Of a stretch of 14,126 nucleotides of DNA, positions 7,046 through 14,126 are shown piece after piece. Both the position numbers and the translations under genes were made by a program. The notes under the pieces are model-generated. The model saw nothing but the letters and a program-made list of their open reading frames with translations, was not told the origin of the DNA and searched no databases. The stretch comes from QS-5-54-17 sp964489295. GTDB lineage: Bacteria; Patescibacteriota; Saccharimonadia; QS-5-54-17. The number at the start of each line of letters is the position of its first letter. Within the stretch, counting starts at the first letter, position 1. Location of the stretch: NCBI GenBank assembly GCA_964489295.1, contig CAZAXT010000017.1:1-14126 (forward strand). Direction: 5' to 3'.

Positions 7046-8266
7046 TTAGCGGACACTCGACACCAGTCCATATATTGGGAGCAGAACAGCCGCGATCAAA
7101 AACGCAACCAATAATCCGAGGATGACCATGGTTGCCGGTTCGATCAGCGTGGATATATTCTCCATAGCCTCATCAACTTCGGCCTCAAAGTAGTCGGCTA
7201 CTTTATCCATGCTGTCCCCGATGCTACCTGTTTGCTCTCCGACTTGAATCATTTGACCGACCAATGGCAAAAACATGGGATTATTGGTAATGGGTTTGGA
7301 GATTGGATCTCCGGATTTCACCCGTTCTTTTACGTGCTGGATCGCTTCTTCGATGTGCACATTGTTGATAGCTTTTGAAGTTATCTCAAGTGCTTCCAGT
7401 ACCGACACTCCGCTATTAATCAGCGAGCTCATAGTTCGCGTGAAGCGCGCCATATAGACTTTTTTGACGATTAGTTTCACTCCGGGGATAGAAAGTTTGG
7501 CCCGATCAAGTTTCGCCCGCCCGTTCTCGGTATGGGCGTATGTTCTCAATCCCAAGACCGCGCCGATCAATATAACGACTAAAACATACCAATAGCTGGT
7601 CATGAAACCGGCCGCCGCCATAAGTATGCTTGTGCTCAGCGGCAAAGGTTCGCCCAGCTCGTTATACATATTGGCGACCTGGGGGATGACCATGGTGATC
7701 ATCAGTATGGATACGGCAACGAGCACGACGAGCACGACCGTCGGGTACGTCAGGGCGCTTCGGACTTTGGATCGGATTTCCTGACTTTTTTCTTCCTGGG
7801 TCGCGAGTCGCATCATCGTGTCATCCAGGTTGCCTCCTTTTTCGCCGGCTTCGACCATGCTGATGTAAATAGTGTCAAATATCTTCGGGTGTTGTCGCAT
7901 GGCGTCCGCCAGAGAGCTTCCCCCTTGTACACTATTGCTGATGTCCTCTATGACTTCTTTGAGTTTTTTGTTGTCAACCTGGTCTACTAACAACTGCAAT
8001 GTTTTCGCCAAGGGTAAACCGCCACGAATCAGCGTGGCCATCTGCCGGGTGAATATAACCTTGTCCTTACTCCGCACCGGGCGTACATCCTGAATAAATC
8101 GCTGGAACCGGACTTTCAGTCCCGCCTCTTCGGGTAAACGAATGTCTACCGGAAACAGGTTTTGTCCCGTCAAGACAGCAACAGCATCGCTTTTGCTCGC
8201 TGCCTCTACCTTGGCTTTGACGACTTCACCGTCTTGGTTTTTCGCGGTGTAAATAAATTCATTCAT
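7046..8266 (-). CDS. pilC: Type IV pilus inner-membrane platform protein PilC
   Basis: PilC (GspF family) is the polytopic membrane platform that couples the PilB motor to pilin insertion and extraction. The start at 8266 gives MNEFIYTAKNQDGEVVKAKV, the standard GspF N-terminus; the longer frame from 8332 adds 22 residues without family character and overlaps the upstream gene more. The product has 406 residues, the usual length. It has two T2SF repeats: about 70-193 (FTRQMATLIRGGLPL, MVEAGEKGGNLDDTM) and about 273-400 (FTRTMSSLINSGVSVLEAL, VGEQTGSIGDSMDKVADYFE). Membrane helices lie at about 172-195, 213-240 and 376-400. It overlaps the pilP-like stop through ATGAATGA. The stop is followed by the pilin promoter. 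Confidence 0.97.
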   Translation of the reverse strand: MNEFIYTAKNQDGEVVKAKVEAASKSDAVAVLTGQNLFPVDIRLPEEAGLKVRFQRFIQDVRPVRSKDKVIFTRQMATLIRGGLPLAKTLQLLVDQVDNKKLKEVIEDISNSVQGGSSLADAMRQHPKIFDTIYISMVEAGEKGGNLDDTMMRLATQEEKSQEIRSKVRSALTYPTVVLVVLVAVSILMITMVIPQVANMYNELGEPLPLSTSILMAAAGFMTSYWYVLVVILIGAVLGLRTYAHTENGRAKLDRAKLSIPGVKLIVKKVYMARFTRTMSSLINSGVSVLEALEITSKAINNVHIEEAIQHVKERVKSGDPISKPITNNPMFLPLVGQMIQVGEQTGSIGDSMDKVADYFEAEVDEAMENISTLIEPATMVILGLLVAFLIAAVLLPIYGLVSSVR

Positions 8267-8540
8267 AATCAGCGAAGGGGTTAGGTTTGCCCAAGGAGCC
8301 GTCAAGGGATGGTCGATCGGTACTGGTTTCATCTACATAATCAAGCCCTGCTTGGTTAAACTGAGTATTTTCGATCTGTTGTACCTGTGAAGCTGGTTGT
8401 TGAGTCTCGCCACCAGAAGATCCTGACACGGACATATAATACAGCGCTACTAAACTGAGTACGATAACGATGAGTAATGTCGCTGCCAGCGAAACCGTTT
8501 TCCGTGTCTGCGGATCAAGACTTTTGTATTTATCTATCAT
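8259..8540 (-). CDS. Short membrane-anchored PilP-like protein
   Basis: A 93-residue protein in the pilP position between pilO and pilC. It has a short cytoplasmic N-terminus (MIDKYKSLDPQTRKTV), one transmembrane helix at about residues 17-36, and a Ser/Gln/Asp-rich extracytoplasmic tail ending GKPNPFADYE. The NPF near the end recalls the R(D/N)PF motif in the flexible N-terminal part of true PilP proteins, which binds the PilN/PilO pair. There is no lipobox cysteine and no C-terminal beta domain for secretin contact, both of which normal PilP (about 170 residues) has. It overlaps pilO by 4 nt and pilC by 8 nt, so translation is probably coupled and equimolar. The link to PilP is inference from position and the tail motif. 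Confidence 0.75.
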   Translation of the reverse strand: MIDKYKSLDPQTRKTVSLAATLLIVIVLSLVALYYMSVSGSSGGETQQPASQVQQIENTQFNQAGLDYVDETSTDRPSLDGSLGKPNPFADYE

Positions 8541-9202
8541 TGATCTGACTCCCCTTGATTGGTTTGTGATCCATTGCTTCCAAACGTACTCCCCGAAGCT
8601 GACGTGTCAGTTTGATAGTACGCCTCCAACACCATGGTGGCATTTACGTTCGGATTTTCGAGATTGGTATTATTCTGGGTAGAAGCAATGAGTTCAGTGA
8701 TAAATATGAATCGTGAACTCGACTCGATATCCTGTAAAAAGTTTTCCAGTTGCTGGTTCTGCCCGGAAATAGTGATCTCGGCTTGATATGTACTGTACAC
8801 ACCAGCACTTTCCTGTTGCGTAGCACCACCGCCCGGACTAGTTTGGGATTGAAAACTACTCATAACAACTCCGTTTCGTGATGCGGTTTGATTGAGCAAG
8901 GTAAGCAAATATTCTTCCTCGTTTCCTCCATGCGGCAGTAGACTGAGTATCTGATTGCGATCCTGCCGGGCTGTTTCGTAATTGTTACGCAACGTTTCCG
9001 TGTCTTCTATAAGTTGGTTTAACCCGTCTATCTCAGCTTCCACTGTATCAATCTTGTCCCCAGTTTCTTGAGCTGACTGGATTTGCGGGAGTATCAATAA
9101 ATACCCTATCAACCCAGCGAAAGCGATGCCGGCCAACGCATACAAACCTATCAAGTTCGAGAGGCTCATACTATCCAATGATTGCTTCGTCGGTTTATTC
9201 AT
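8537..9202 (-). CDS. pilO: Type IV pilus assembly protein PilO
   Basis: PilO partners PilN in the inner-membrane alignment complex. I place the start at 9202 (MNKPTKQSLDSM), not at the further ATG at 9292. The 9202 ATG has a GGAGG ribosome site 5 nt upstream inside pilN and makes an ATGAATAA overlap with the pilN stop. The product has 221 residues: one transmembrane helix at about 17-38, a coiled coil at about 40-82, then a compact domain with LLPHGGNEEEYLLTLLNQTA and FLQDIESSSRFIFITEL, typical of PilO. The C-terminal tail is Ser/Gly/Gln-rich. It overlaps the next gene by 4 nt (ATGA). Family membership rests on topology, length and position next to pilN. Confidence 0.9.
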   Translation of the reverse strand: MNKPTKQSLDSMSLSNLIGLYALAGIAFAGLIGYLLILPQIQSAQETGDKIDTVEAEIDGLNQLIEDTETLRNNYETARQDRNQILSLLPHGGNEEEYLLTLLNQTASRNGVVMSSFQSQTSPGGGATQQESAGVYSTYQAEITISGQNQQLENFLQDIESSSRFIFITELIASTQNNTNLENPNVNATMVLEAYYQTDTSASGSTFGSNGSQTNQGESDQ

Positions 9203-9851
9203 TGTCGCCTCCGCTGTTTTGATTCGCTCCTTGGGTATTCTCCCCACTCGTTGTTGTCGCTTCTCCAATGCTGGGAGCTGTATACTGAGCACTTAACTCG
9301 AATCGTACTTCTCCGCCTCCGGCTGCATTTACTCCTGAGAGTGAAACCCCGGTAAAGTATCCACTTTGTTGGTTCGACGGTTGATCGCCATCAGAAGTCG
9401 GTTGTGAATTCTTAAGTGCGCTTTCGAAACTACCGACTGCCTGGTATGACGGTGCTCTGCCGCCGATATTAATAATGTCGCCCGTCTCATAACCAAGGCT
9501 GGTGATCCGTATATCCTCAGGCATATTGCTTGAAAGTGTTGCGAGGAATTGGGTCGTCAATTGTCGTTCATTCTGGAGCTGCACTAACGCGTCAAGGCTG
9601 GATTGAACCGAAAGCGCTTCTTGTCTGAATGAAACGTTTTCAGGAGAGAACGCTTCGGCCGCAACCTCATCACGTTCTGATTGCGTTTGTTCCAATTGCT
9701 GAGATTGCCATTGGCTATACCCGAATGCGAGCAACAACACCAGCAGTACCAACCCAGCCCACCCGGCTAATGACAGATTGGCGATTCGTTTGATCTTGGC
9801 TTGTCTTCTCCGTTCGAGAACTACATCCGGGAGTAAGTTAATTTTTACCAT
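9195..9851 (-). CDS. pilN: Type IV pilus assembly protein PilN
   Basis: PilN is a bitopic inner-membrane protein whose cytoplasmic tail docks onto PilM and whose periplasmic or extracytoplasmic domain pairs with PilO, forming the alignment subcomplex of the T4P machine. The 218-residue product begins MVKINLLPDVVLERRR: the INLLP motif near the N-terminus is the classic PilM-binding signature, and basic residues follow. One transmembrane helix spans about residues 26-45, then a coiled coil (about 46-100) and a ferredoxin-like domain containing NMPEDIRITSLGYE. The last ~30 residues are Gln/Asn/Ser-rich and probably disordered. The ATG at 9851 has only a weak ribosome site. The gene ends in an 8-nt overlap with pilO. 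Confidence 0.93.
   Translation of the reverse strand: MVKINLLPDVVLERRRQAKIKRIANLSLAGWAGLVLLVLLLAFGYSQWQSQQLEQTQSERDEVAAEAFSPENVSFRQEALSVQSSLDALVQLQNERQLTTQFLATLSSNMPEDIRITSLGYETGDIINIGGRAPSYQAVGSFESALKNSQPTSDGDQPSNQQSGYFTGVSLSGVNAAGGGEVRFELSAQYTAPSIGEATTTSGENTQGANQNSGGDNE
9208..9212 (-). promoter_or_regulatory. Ribosome-binding site of pilO
   Basis: GGAGG on the minus strand, embedded in the last codons of pilN (the Gly-Gly-Asp codons) and 5 nt before the pilO ATG. It decides the pilO start at 9202 over the upstream ATG at 9292. Confidence 0.75.
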
Positions 9852-9880
9852 GTTTTTGTGACTCTCATGCTTATGTGTGC

Positions 9881-9910
9881 AGTGTACCCTACACCTCTTA
9901 TGTTTAACAA
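9881..9910 (-). promoter_or_regulatory. Weak sigma70-like promoter candidate for pilN and downstream genes
   Basis: On the minus strand, TTGTTA (9905-9910) and TACACT (9881-9886) are separated by 18 nt, in the 68-bp gap between the giant surface-protein gene and pilN. Each hexamer matches the consensus at 4 of 6 positions. The transcription start would lie about 25 nt before the pilN start codon. I see no convincing intrinsic terminator in the gap, so read-through from upstream is also possible. Confidence 0.3.
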
Positions 9911-9919
9911 GTCCTTCGT

Positions 9920-12900
9920 TTAATTCCGCGGCACCGTATCATTCCATATCGCATCAGATGTGTAGACCCGGCTGAATCCCGGCGGCGGATTGATAACCAC
10001 CCGGCCACTGTAATGGAATTGCTCCGAGCTACCGGCCTGATTACCCGAACCGCTCAGTTGGCGCGCCAGTACATAACTCCGGGCGACCATAAGGCCGTTG
10101 ATGCGTAATGGTTGATCGTTGGCCCTCTGGTTATTGTTAGGTCTCCAGTTCACCTCCTGGTTCGTTACACTGTCTACATTGAGCAACACACTACCTGTAT
10201 ATATCTGTTCGTTACTGAAGAAGCTGCCGTTTATCGTGGTCACGCTCGGATCGATGACAATGTTCCCTTTGACAATGAACCCGACGGACGGTACTTCTTC
10301 ACGATCGCTTCCGGAAGCTCCATAAGTAATGTTGCCGTCGATGTACAGGTTTCCATCCACAACGTAGGTACCGGCGGTATCTTCGAACCGGGCTCCACCA
10401 GAAGGAATCGTGGCATCGCCTTGTATGTGCCGTACATTATCATCGATAACCGAGGAGTCGTTGGCTTCGAGCGAACCGCCCGTAATAGTACTGCCGCCGG
10501 ATCGTTTGATTGCTCGTTGCTCCAGATCGTTGAGGTCGCGAAACACATAATCGGCAGGGTTACCTGTCCCCGAATGGCCACCACTCGGATAATACGCATC
10601 GACGGCGTTTTGGCGATCGTGGATATGGTATCCCCGGTATTCCGTATTGGAACCTGAGAAGTTGTTGATTTCGTTGTTACTAAAGAGGAAGGCCGAGTTC
10701 GCTTGTGAGTTCTGGAAGTAGCTGTGCAGGTTGCCACCCGAGAAGACGTCTCCTTCAGCGGCTTGTATAGTNNNNNNNNNNNNNNNNNNNNNNNNNNNNN
10801 NNNNNNNNNNNNNNNNNNNNNNNNNNNNNNNNNNNNNNNNNNNNNNNNNNNNNNNNNNNNNNNNNNNNNNNAGTAGCTGTGCAGGTTGCCACCCGAGAAG
10901 ACGTCTCCTTCAGCGGCTTGTATAGTGGGATTCCATATAGTGGCCGTATCACGACTGGCCCGACTGCTGGAATGTCCTTCTACTCCTCTAAGGCGGTATA
11001 TACCGCTTCCATCTTCGTCACTCGCATCGTGGAACCGCGGCCCGAGCCTGCGATAATGGTCTGTATACGTTTGCTCGTAGCTGACCCGCTGATAATTCTC
11101 CTGCCATTCCCAATCGTAATCTACTTGTCCATCACTTTCGCCATCAAACGTTGCATCGTTTCCGTATTTACCGTAGACATGACCGTCGATCTCCCAAGAA
11201 TTCGTATCTTCGTATACGTATTTCGCATTGTGATAATGGGCATCTACATCTTCAGTATAGTCGTCAAAGGAGCCGTTATCGTACATACATACCGAATCGT
11301 AGTCGTAGTACCAGTCAGTCTTATATCGTGATGTCCGGTCCGGATCACTGTAGATGTGACGGTTGGTGTAGGCTGGATCGGACTCATCGTATATCCATCG
11401 ACCGGGGTCTTCATGTGATGGTTTTACCGTAGATCCCGCGTTATCCATACTGGTCAAATCGGTATCCTGCCAATAATTGGTGACGCCGAAACGACTCCAA
11501 GACGGCTGATTGTCGTAATCATACCAAAAGGCACTTCTAGCCGTTTGGCCGTCTCTCCCGTACGGCATGCGCCGTTCTGTCGTTTGAGTGTTGTGCCAGC
11601 CGTAACGTGAACGAGTTCTGTCGTCATAATACGTCCGGCTATTATACCGATATCGCACATCATCCCGGTAGCTTTCATAATCACAGTGCTCGTCGTGCCA
11701 TTCATACTCACTGCAATACCACTCGTTATCACCATCCCCATCCTGGTCGCCGTAATCATAGTCAACACACACCCGATGATCGTTCTCTCGCGGTGTGCCA
11801 CGATCCGGGTTCTCGAGATGGGCCGTATCGTTCGTGTCCGGTTCCCCGCGATCAACACCGGTTGCTCGGCGAGTCTTTTCGGTATACCAATGCCCCTTGT
11901 CATCCACCTGGCTCCATTCGACGTATTCGTCCCACACGAGATCAACCCGCTCCACTTGTTCGAGTCTGGCGGTATACGTAATGGGTTCGTTTTTGTCGGG
12001 ATAAGGCGGGTCAGCACTGTCTTGCCCGTCCTGGAGTAAGGTAACCGCCGGATCGACTTCGCCATACTGGAGGCTTCGATTGCTATACTCGCTTCGACTT
12101 ATGTTTTCCGGATTATCGGTGAAATTGGGCGGGTTACCGTTGTCATTAGAGAACAGAAGAGAGTTAGCAACGTCGCTATTGCCTTGTAGTAAGTCAGTAT
12201 CCGGCTTCCGGATATTATCCCATGCCGGATTACTGTCCGGGCCTTGGCTGCCCGAAGGTAGGTTTATATCCTGCGCGTGCGGTTGAAGCAATGTATTATC
12301 TACTTCTCCCTGCAAATGGAAAGCGTTTTCCTCTAATACCGCTTCAGGGTTGTTGCCACGAACCTGGATATTGGAGACTTCGATATTCTTAATATGATTG
12401 CCGCGTTCACCCCCCTCATATCTGTTCATATACGAAGCGATGCCGCCGCAATGCGGATTATATTGATCGTTATAATTACCACAAGACCCCACTTCCCTTC
12501 CCGAATTGGAGCCGAAGCTTTCCTCACGAATCTGTCGCCAATTGTTACCATTTGGCGTGGTTGCACCATCCTGACGACCCGGGTATGGCTCTCCGTTGTC
12601 GCCGCTTCCATCATTATGAGGGACGTATGCCATCGGCACTCGCTGCAGACAATCATCGCCGGGACACCCGGCTTCGGCTTCGGTGTTGAAACGCGTCATC
12701 TCGTTCGGGTCGGTCTTGCGGTTTCCTTCGCCTCTCCAGTCGTCAGCATCATCGCCCCATATGCCGGCCAACCAGAACCGGTTCTGGGTCGAAGGCCCAA
12801 AGAAGAACCCCCCTTCATCCCGTATACCCGCATCGGGCCATAAGTATGTCCGTATGCCGATTTCAAATCTCTCATTATCCCGAAACTGATCACCAATAAT

Positions 12901-14126
12901 GTTTACATGATTCGCTCCGTAAATAATCGGTTCGGCTCGCACTTCCTCATCTTCCTCTTCTTCTTGTCTTTCATAGTAAAAACGCACGTGTACAAATGAG
13001 TCCTGCGGCACTTCAACGTCTACGGATGCCCCCTGTTCACGATCATCGCGGTCATGACATGTCTCATTGCCGGTACAGGTGGTATAAGACACGTTGTAGC
13101 CCGAAGGTACGGTCGTGCTAACTGTATGTCCGCCGGCCGGCACCGGACTGAATACGAATGGATTGTCCGTGGTAGAGCCTTCGCCTTCTGCGGTGACTTC
13201 TTGCTCGTCAGCCACCGATTGTTCGGCACCATCACCGATAGCTTGTTTATCACCCCTGATTTCCCCTTCTTCAAGACCCCGTATGTTGAACCGATACCAT
13301 ATACTCGCCGCATTCGGGGCTTCAGCTGATCCGTTACCTTGATGCCATGCGGCTTTATCCATGGCCTGGATAGCGAGTACGTTGGGTTGGTCTTTGTTTA
13401 ATATGAGCTCATCTTCATCATCTCTTTTGTTGATGTCCCAGAGCTGCAAACTGTCATCGACGGCGCTGGTAGTTGAGTCTATATAGTATCCGTTTATATA
13501 CAGTCGTAACCAGTCGTCAGCTATGGACCTGAAAGCTAAATCGACGTTTTCATCATTAGCTAACTGTTCGTATTGTTCTTCGTCGATATTAAATGTATGC
13601 CGGAACAGCGAAACACCGCTGGAACTGAGTGTAAATTCTCCGGGATCAAAGTTTTCATACCCGTTATTGTCGAACATGTGATTGGCGTGGTTCGTAATAT
13701 CACGGTCCGGCGTTGCCCACATTCGCGGACATTTGGCGAATTGATCTGTATCAACTGATTGTGGATCCGGATTGGCTTCACATTCGTTCGTAGTTCCCGG
13801 TGTCCGCGGACCACTGACTTTGTATGCTTCGCTCTCACTAAAACCAACGGCCTCCGGCCCCGTCCATCCTCCAAAGGCATCCGGATTAAGCCAAGCACCT
13901 CTCCCTAATTCACCATCAGGAGCAGACATGGTTCCGCCATCAGTCGGGGCACTTTGGCAATCTCCTGAAAGGTCAAGAAAGTCTCCATTGGCGGCATCCC
14001 CTCCTACGGTAGGCTCCGTGCGGTTTTCAAAATCCTGCTCGCTCAAACCATACCGATTCAGCCATGCCGGTGGGCTTTGCGGCAGCCATGGCAACGTCTT
14101 CCACTGTTGCCCGTCAGGGCCGGGAT
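9920..14126 (-). CDS. Giant multidomain surface protein, putative pilus-associated adhesin (5' partial, interrupted by an assembly gap)
   Basis: The frame is open to the right window edge, so the N-terminus lies outside. After collapsing the duplicated 55 bp and the Ns, it encodes 1349 visible residues, numbered from 14124. Residues ~170-282 resemble a galactose-binding-like beta-sandwich (FRSIADDWLRLYINGYYI, then NVLAIQAMD). Residues ~320-385 look like an Ig/PEGA-like beta module (PAGGHTVSTTVPSGYNV), followed by an acidic run. Residues ~780-1060 are extremely rich in Tyr, Asp and Trp and include a DQDGDGD loop at residues 793-799. The last ~200 residues are beta-strand repeats like those of polymer-forming or beta-helical proteins (YVVDGNLYIDGNITYG, GFIVKGNIVIDPSV), ending in a PPPGF motif. 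The stop is 68 bp before pilN. Location just upstream of the T4P genes suggests a secreted or pilus-tip protein; that role is inference. I do not recognise a named family over the full length. Confidence 0.75.
10717..10926. repeat. 55-bp perfect direct duplication flanking the N gap (10717-10771 and 10872-10926), likely artefactual
   Basis: Both copies begin AGTAGCTGTGCAGG and end CTTGTATAGT on the plus strand and are identical. They sit immediately left of the gap (10717-10771) and immediately right of it (10872-10926). The offset is 155 bp, which shifts the frame by 2. Removing 155 bp joins the upstream frame to the downstream frame with no stop. The identity, the abutment to both gap edges and the restored frame all point to one genomic copy duplicated at two contig ends. 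Confidence 0.93.
10772..10871. other. Scaffold gap of exactly 100 Ns
   Basis: This is a run of 100 undetermined bases inside the giant surface-protein gene. A round 100 is a conventional placeholder for an unknown gap size. The flanking duplication and the frame arithmetic indicate that no sequence is actually missing: the two contigs overlap by 55 bp and were not merged. Confidence 0.97.

Noticed and set aside
9920..10546. Separate small gene of 208 codons starting at 10546
   Set aside because: Its apparent ATG is an internal codon: the frame continues upstream to the gap and joins the giant gene once the duplicated 55 bp are collapsed.
10717..10926. True tandem repeat, CRISPR-like or mobile-element boundary around the gap
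   Set aside because: Only two copies, both abutting the Ns, and a real duplication of that spacing would break the reading frame; contig overlap explains everything.
11454..12065. Minus-strand open frame of 203 codons within the giant surface-protein gene
   Set aside because: It is an alternative frame inside a longer continuous coding region with coherent domains; its composition (Arg, Thr, Ile rich) is that of an out-of-frame read.
1..14126. tRNA, rRNA, riboswitch, insertion sequence or integrase
   Set aside because: I looked for conserved RNA cores, transposase motifs and terminal inverted repeats and saw none; the window is filled with pilus-related coding sequence.

Overview
The window is one long, single-strand locus: every gene I can support lies on the minus strand, so it is transcribed from the right end (14126) towards the left end (1). 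It is a type IV pilus (T4P) biogenesis locus. In transcription order it holds a very large surface protein (5' end outside the window), pilN, pilO, a short pilP-like gene, pilC, a major-pilin-like gene, three minor prepilins, a PilX-like minor pilin fused to a DNRLRE/CBM96-type adhesin domain, a membrane protein with a SurA-N-like domain, pilM, and the 5' part of pilB (cut by the window's left end just before its Walker A motif).

The organism looks like a member of Patescibacteria/CPR, perhaps Saccharibacteria-like. This is an inference from gene content. The inner-membrane T4P machine is complete (PilB, PilC, PilM, PilN, PilO), but no secretin is seen in the window, and the protein in the PilP slot is a 93-residue membrane-anchored stub with no lipobox. 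That fits a cell without a classical outer membrane. TGA is used as a stop several times (pilO, the pilP-like gene, the PilX-like gene), which argues against the code-25 lineages Gracilibacteria and Absconditabacteria.

The genes are tightly packed. Five junctions overlap by 4 or 8 nt (ATGA, ATGAATAA, ATGAATGA, ATGAGTGA), and there is no gene-free stretch longer than about 75 bp. The clearest regulation is around the pilin gene: a near-consensus sigma70 promoter (TTGACG, 17 nt, TACAAT) and a strong AAGGAGG ribosome site precede it, and an intrinsic terminator follows it. The pilin can therefore be made in excess, while the minor pilins and pilM/pilB downstream depend on read-through or a weak second promoter.

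The 100-N gap at 10772-10871 is almost certainly an assembly artefact. The same 55 bp flank it on both sides. Collapsing one copy plus the Ns (155 bp) exactly restores one open frame, giving a single protein of at least 1349 residues in place of two broken genes.

The least ordinary parts are the two putative adhesive proteins: the giant Tyr/Asp-rich multidomain protein ahead of pilN, and the PilX-DNRLRE fusion. Both carry DxDxDG calcium-loop-like motifs. A pilus carrying a sugar-binding, calcium-responsive tip for attachment to a host cell or surface is a reasonable hypothesis, but it is not shown by the sequence.
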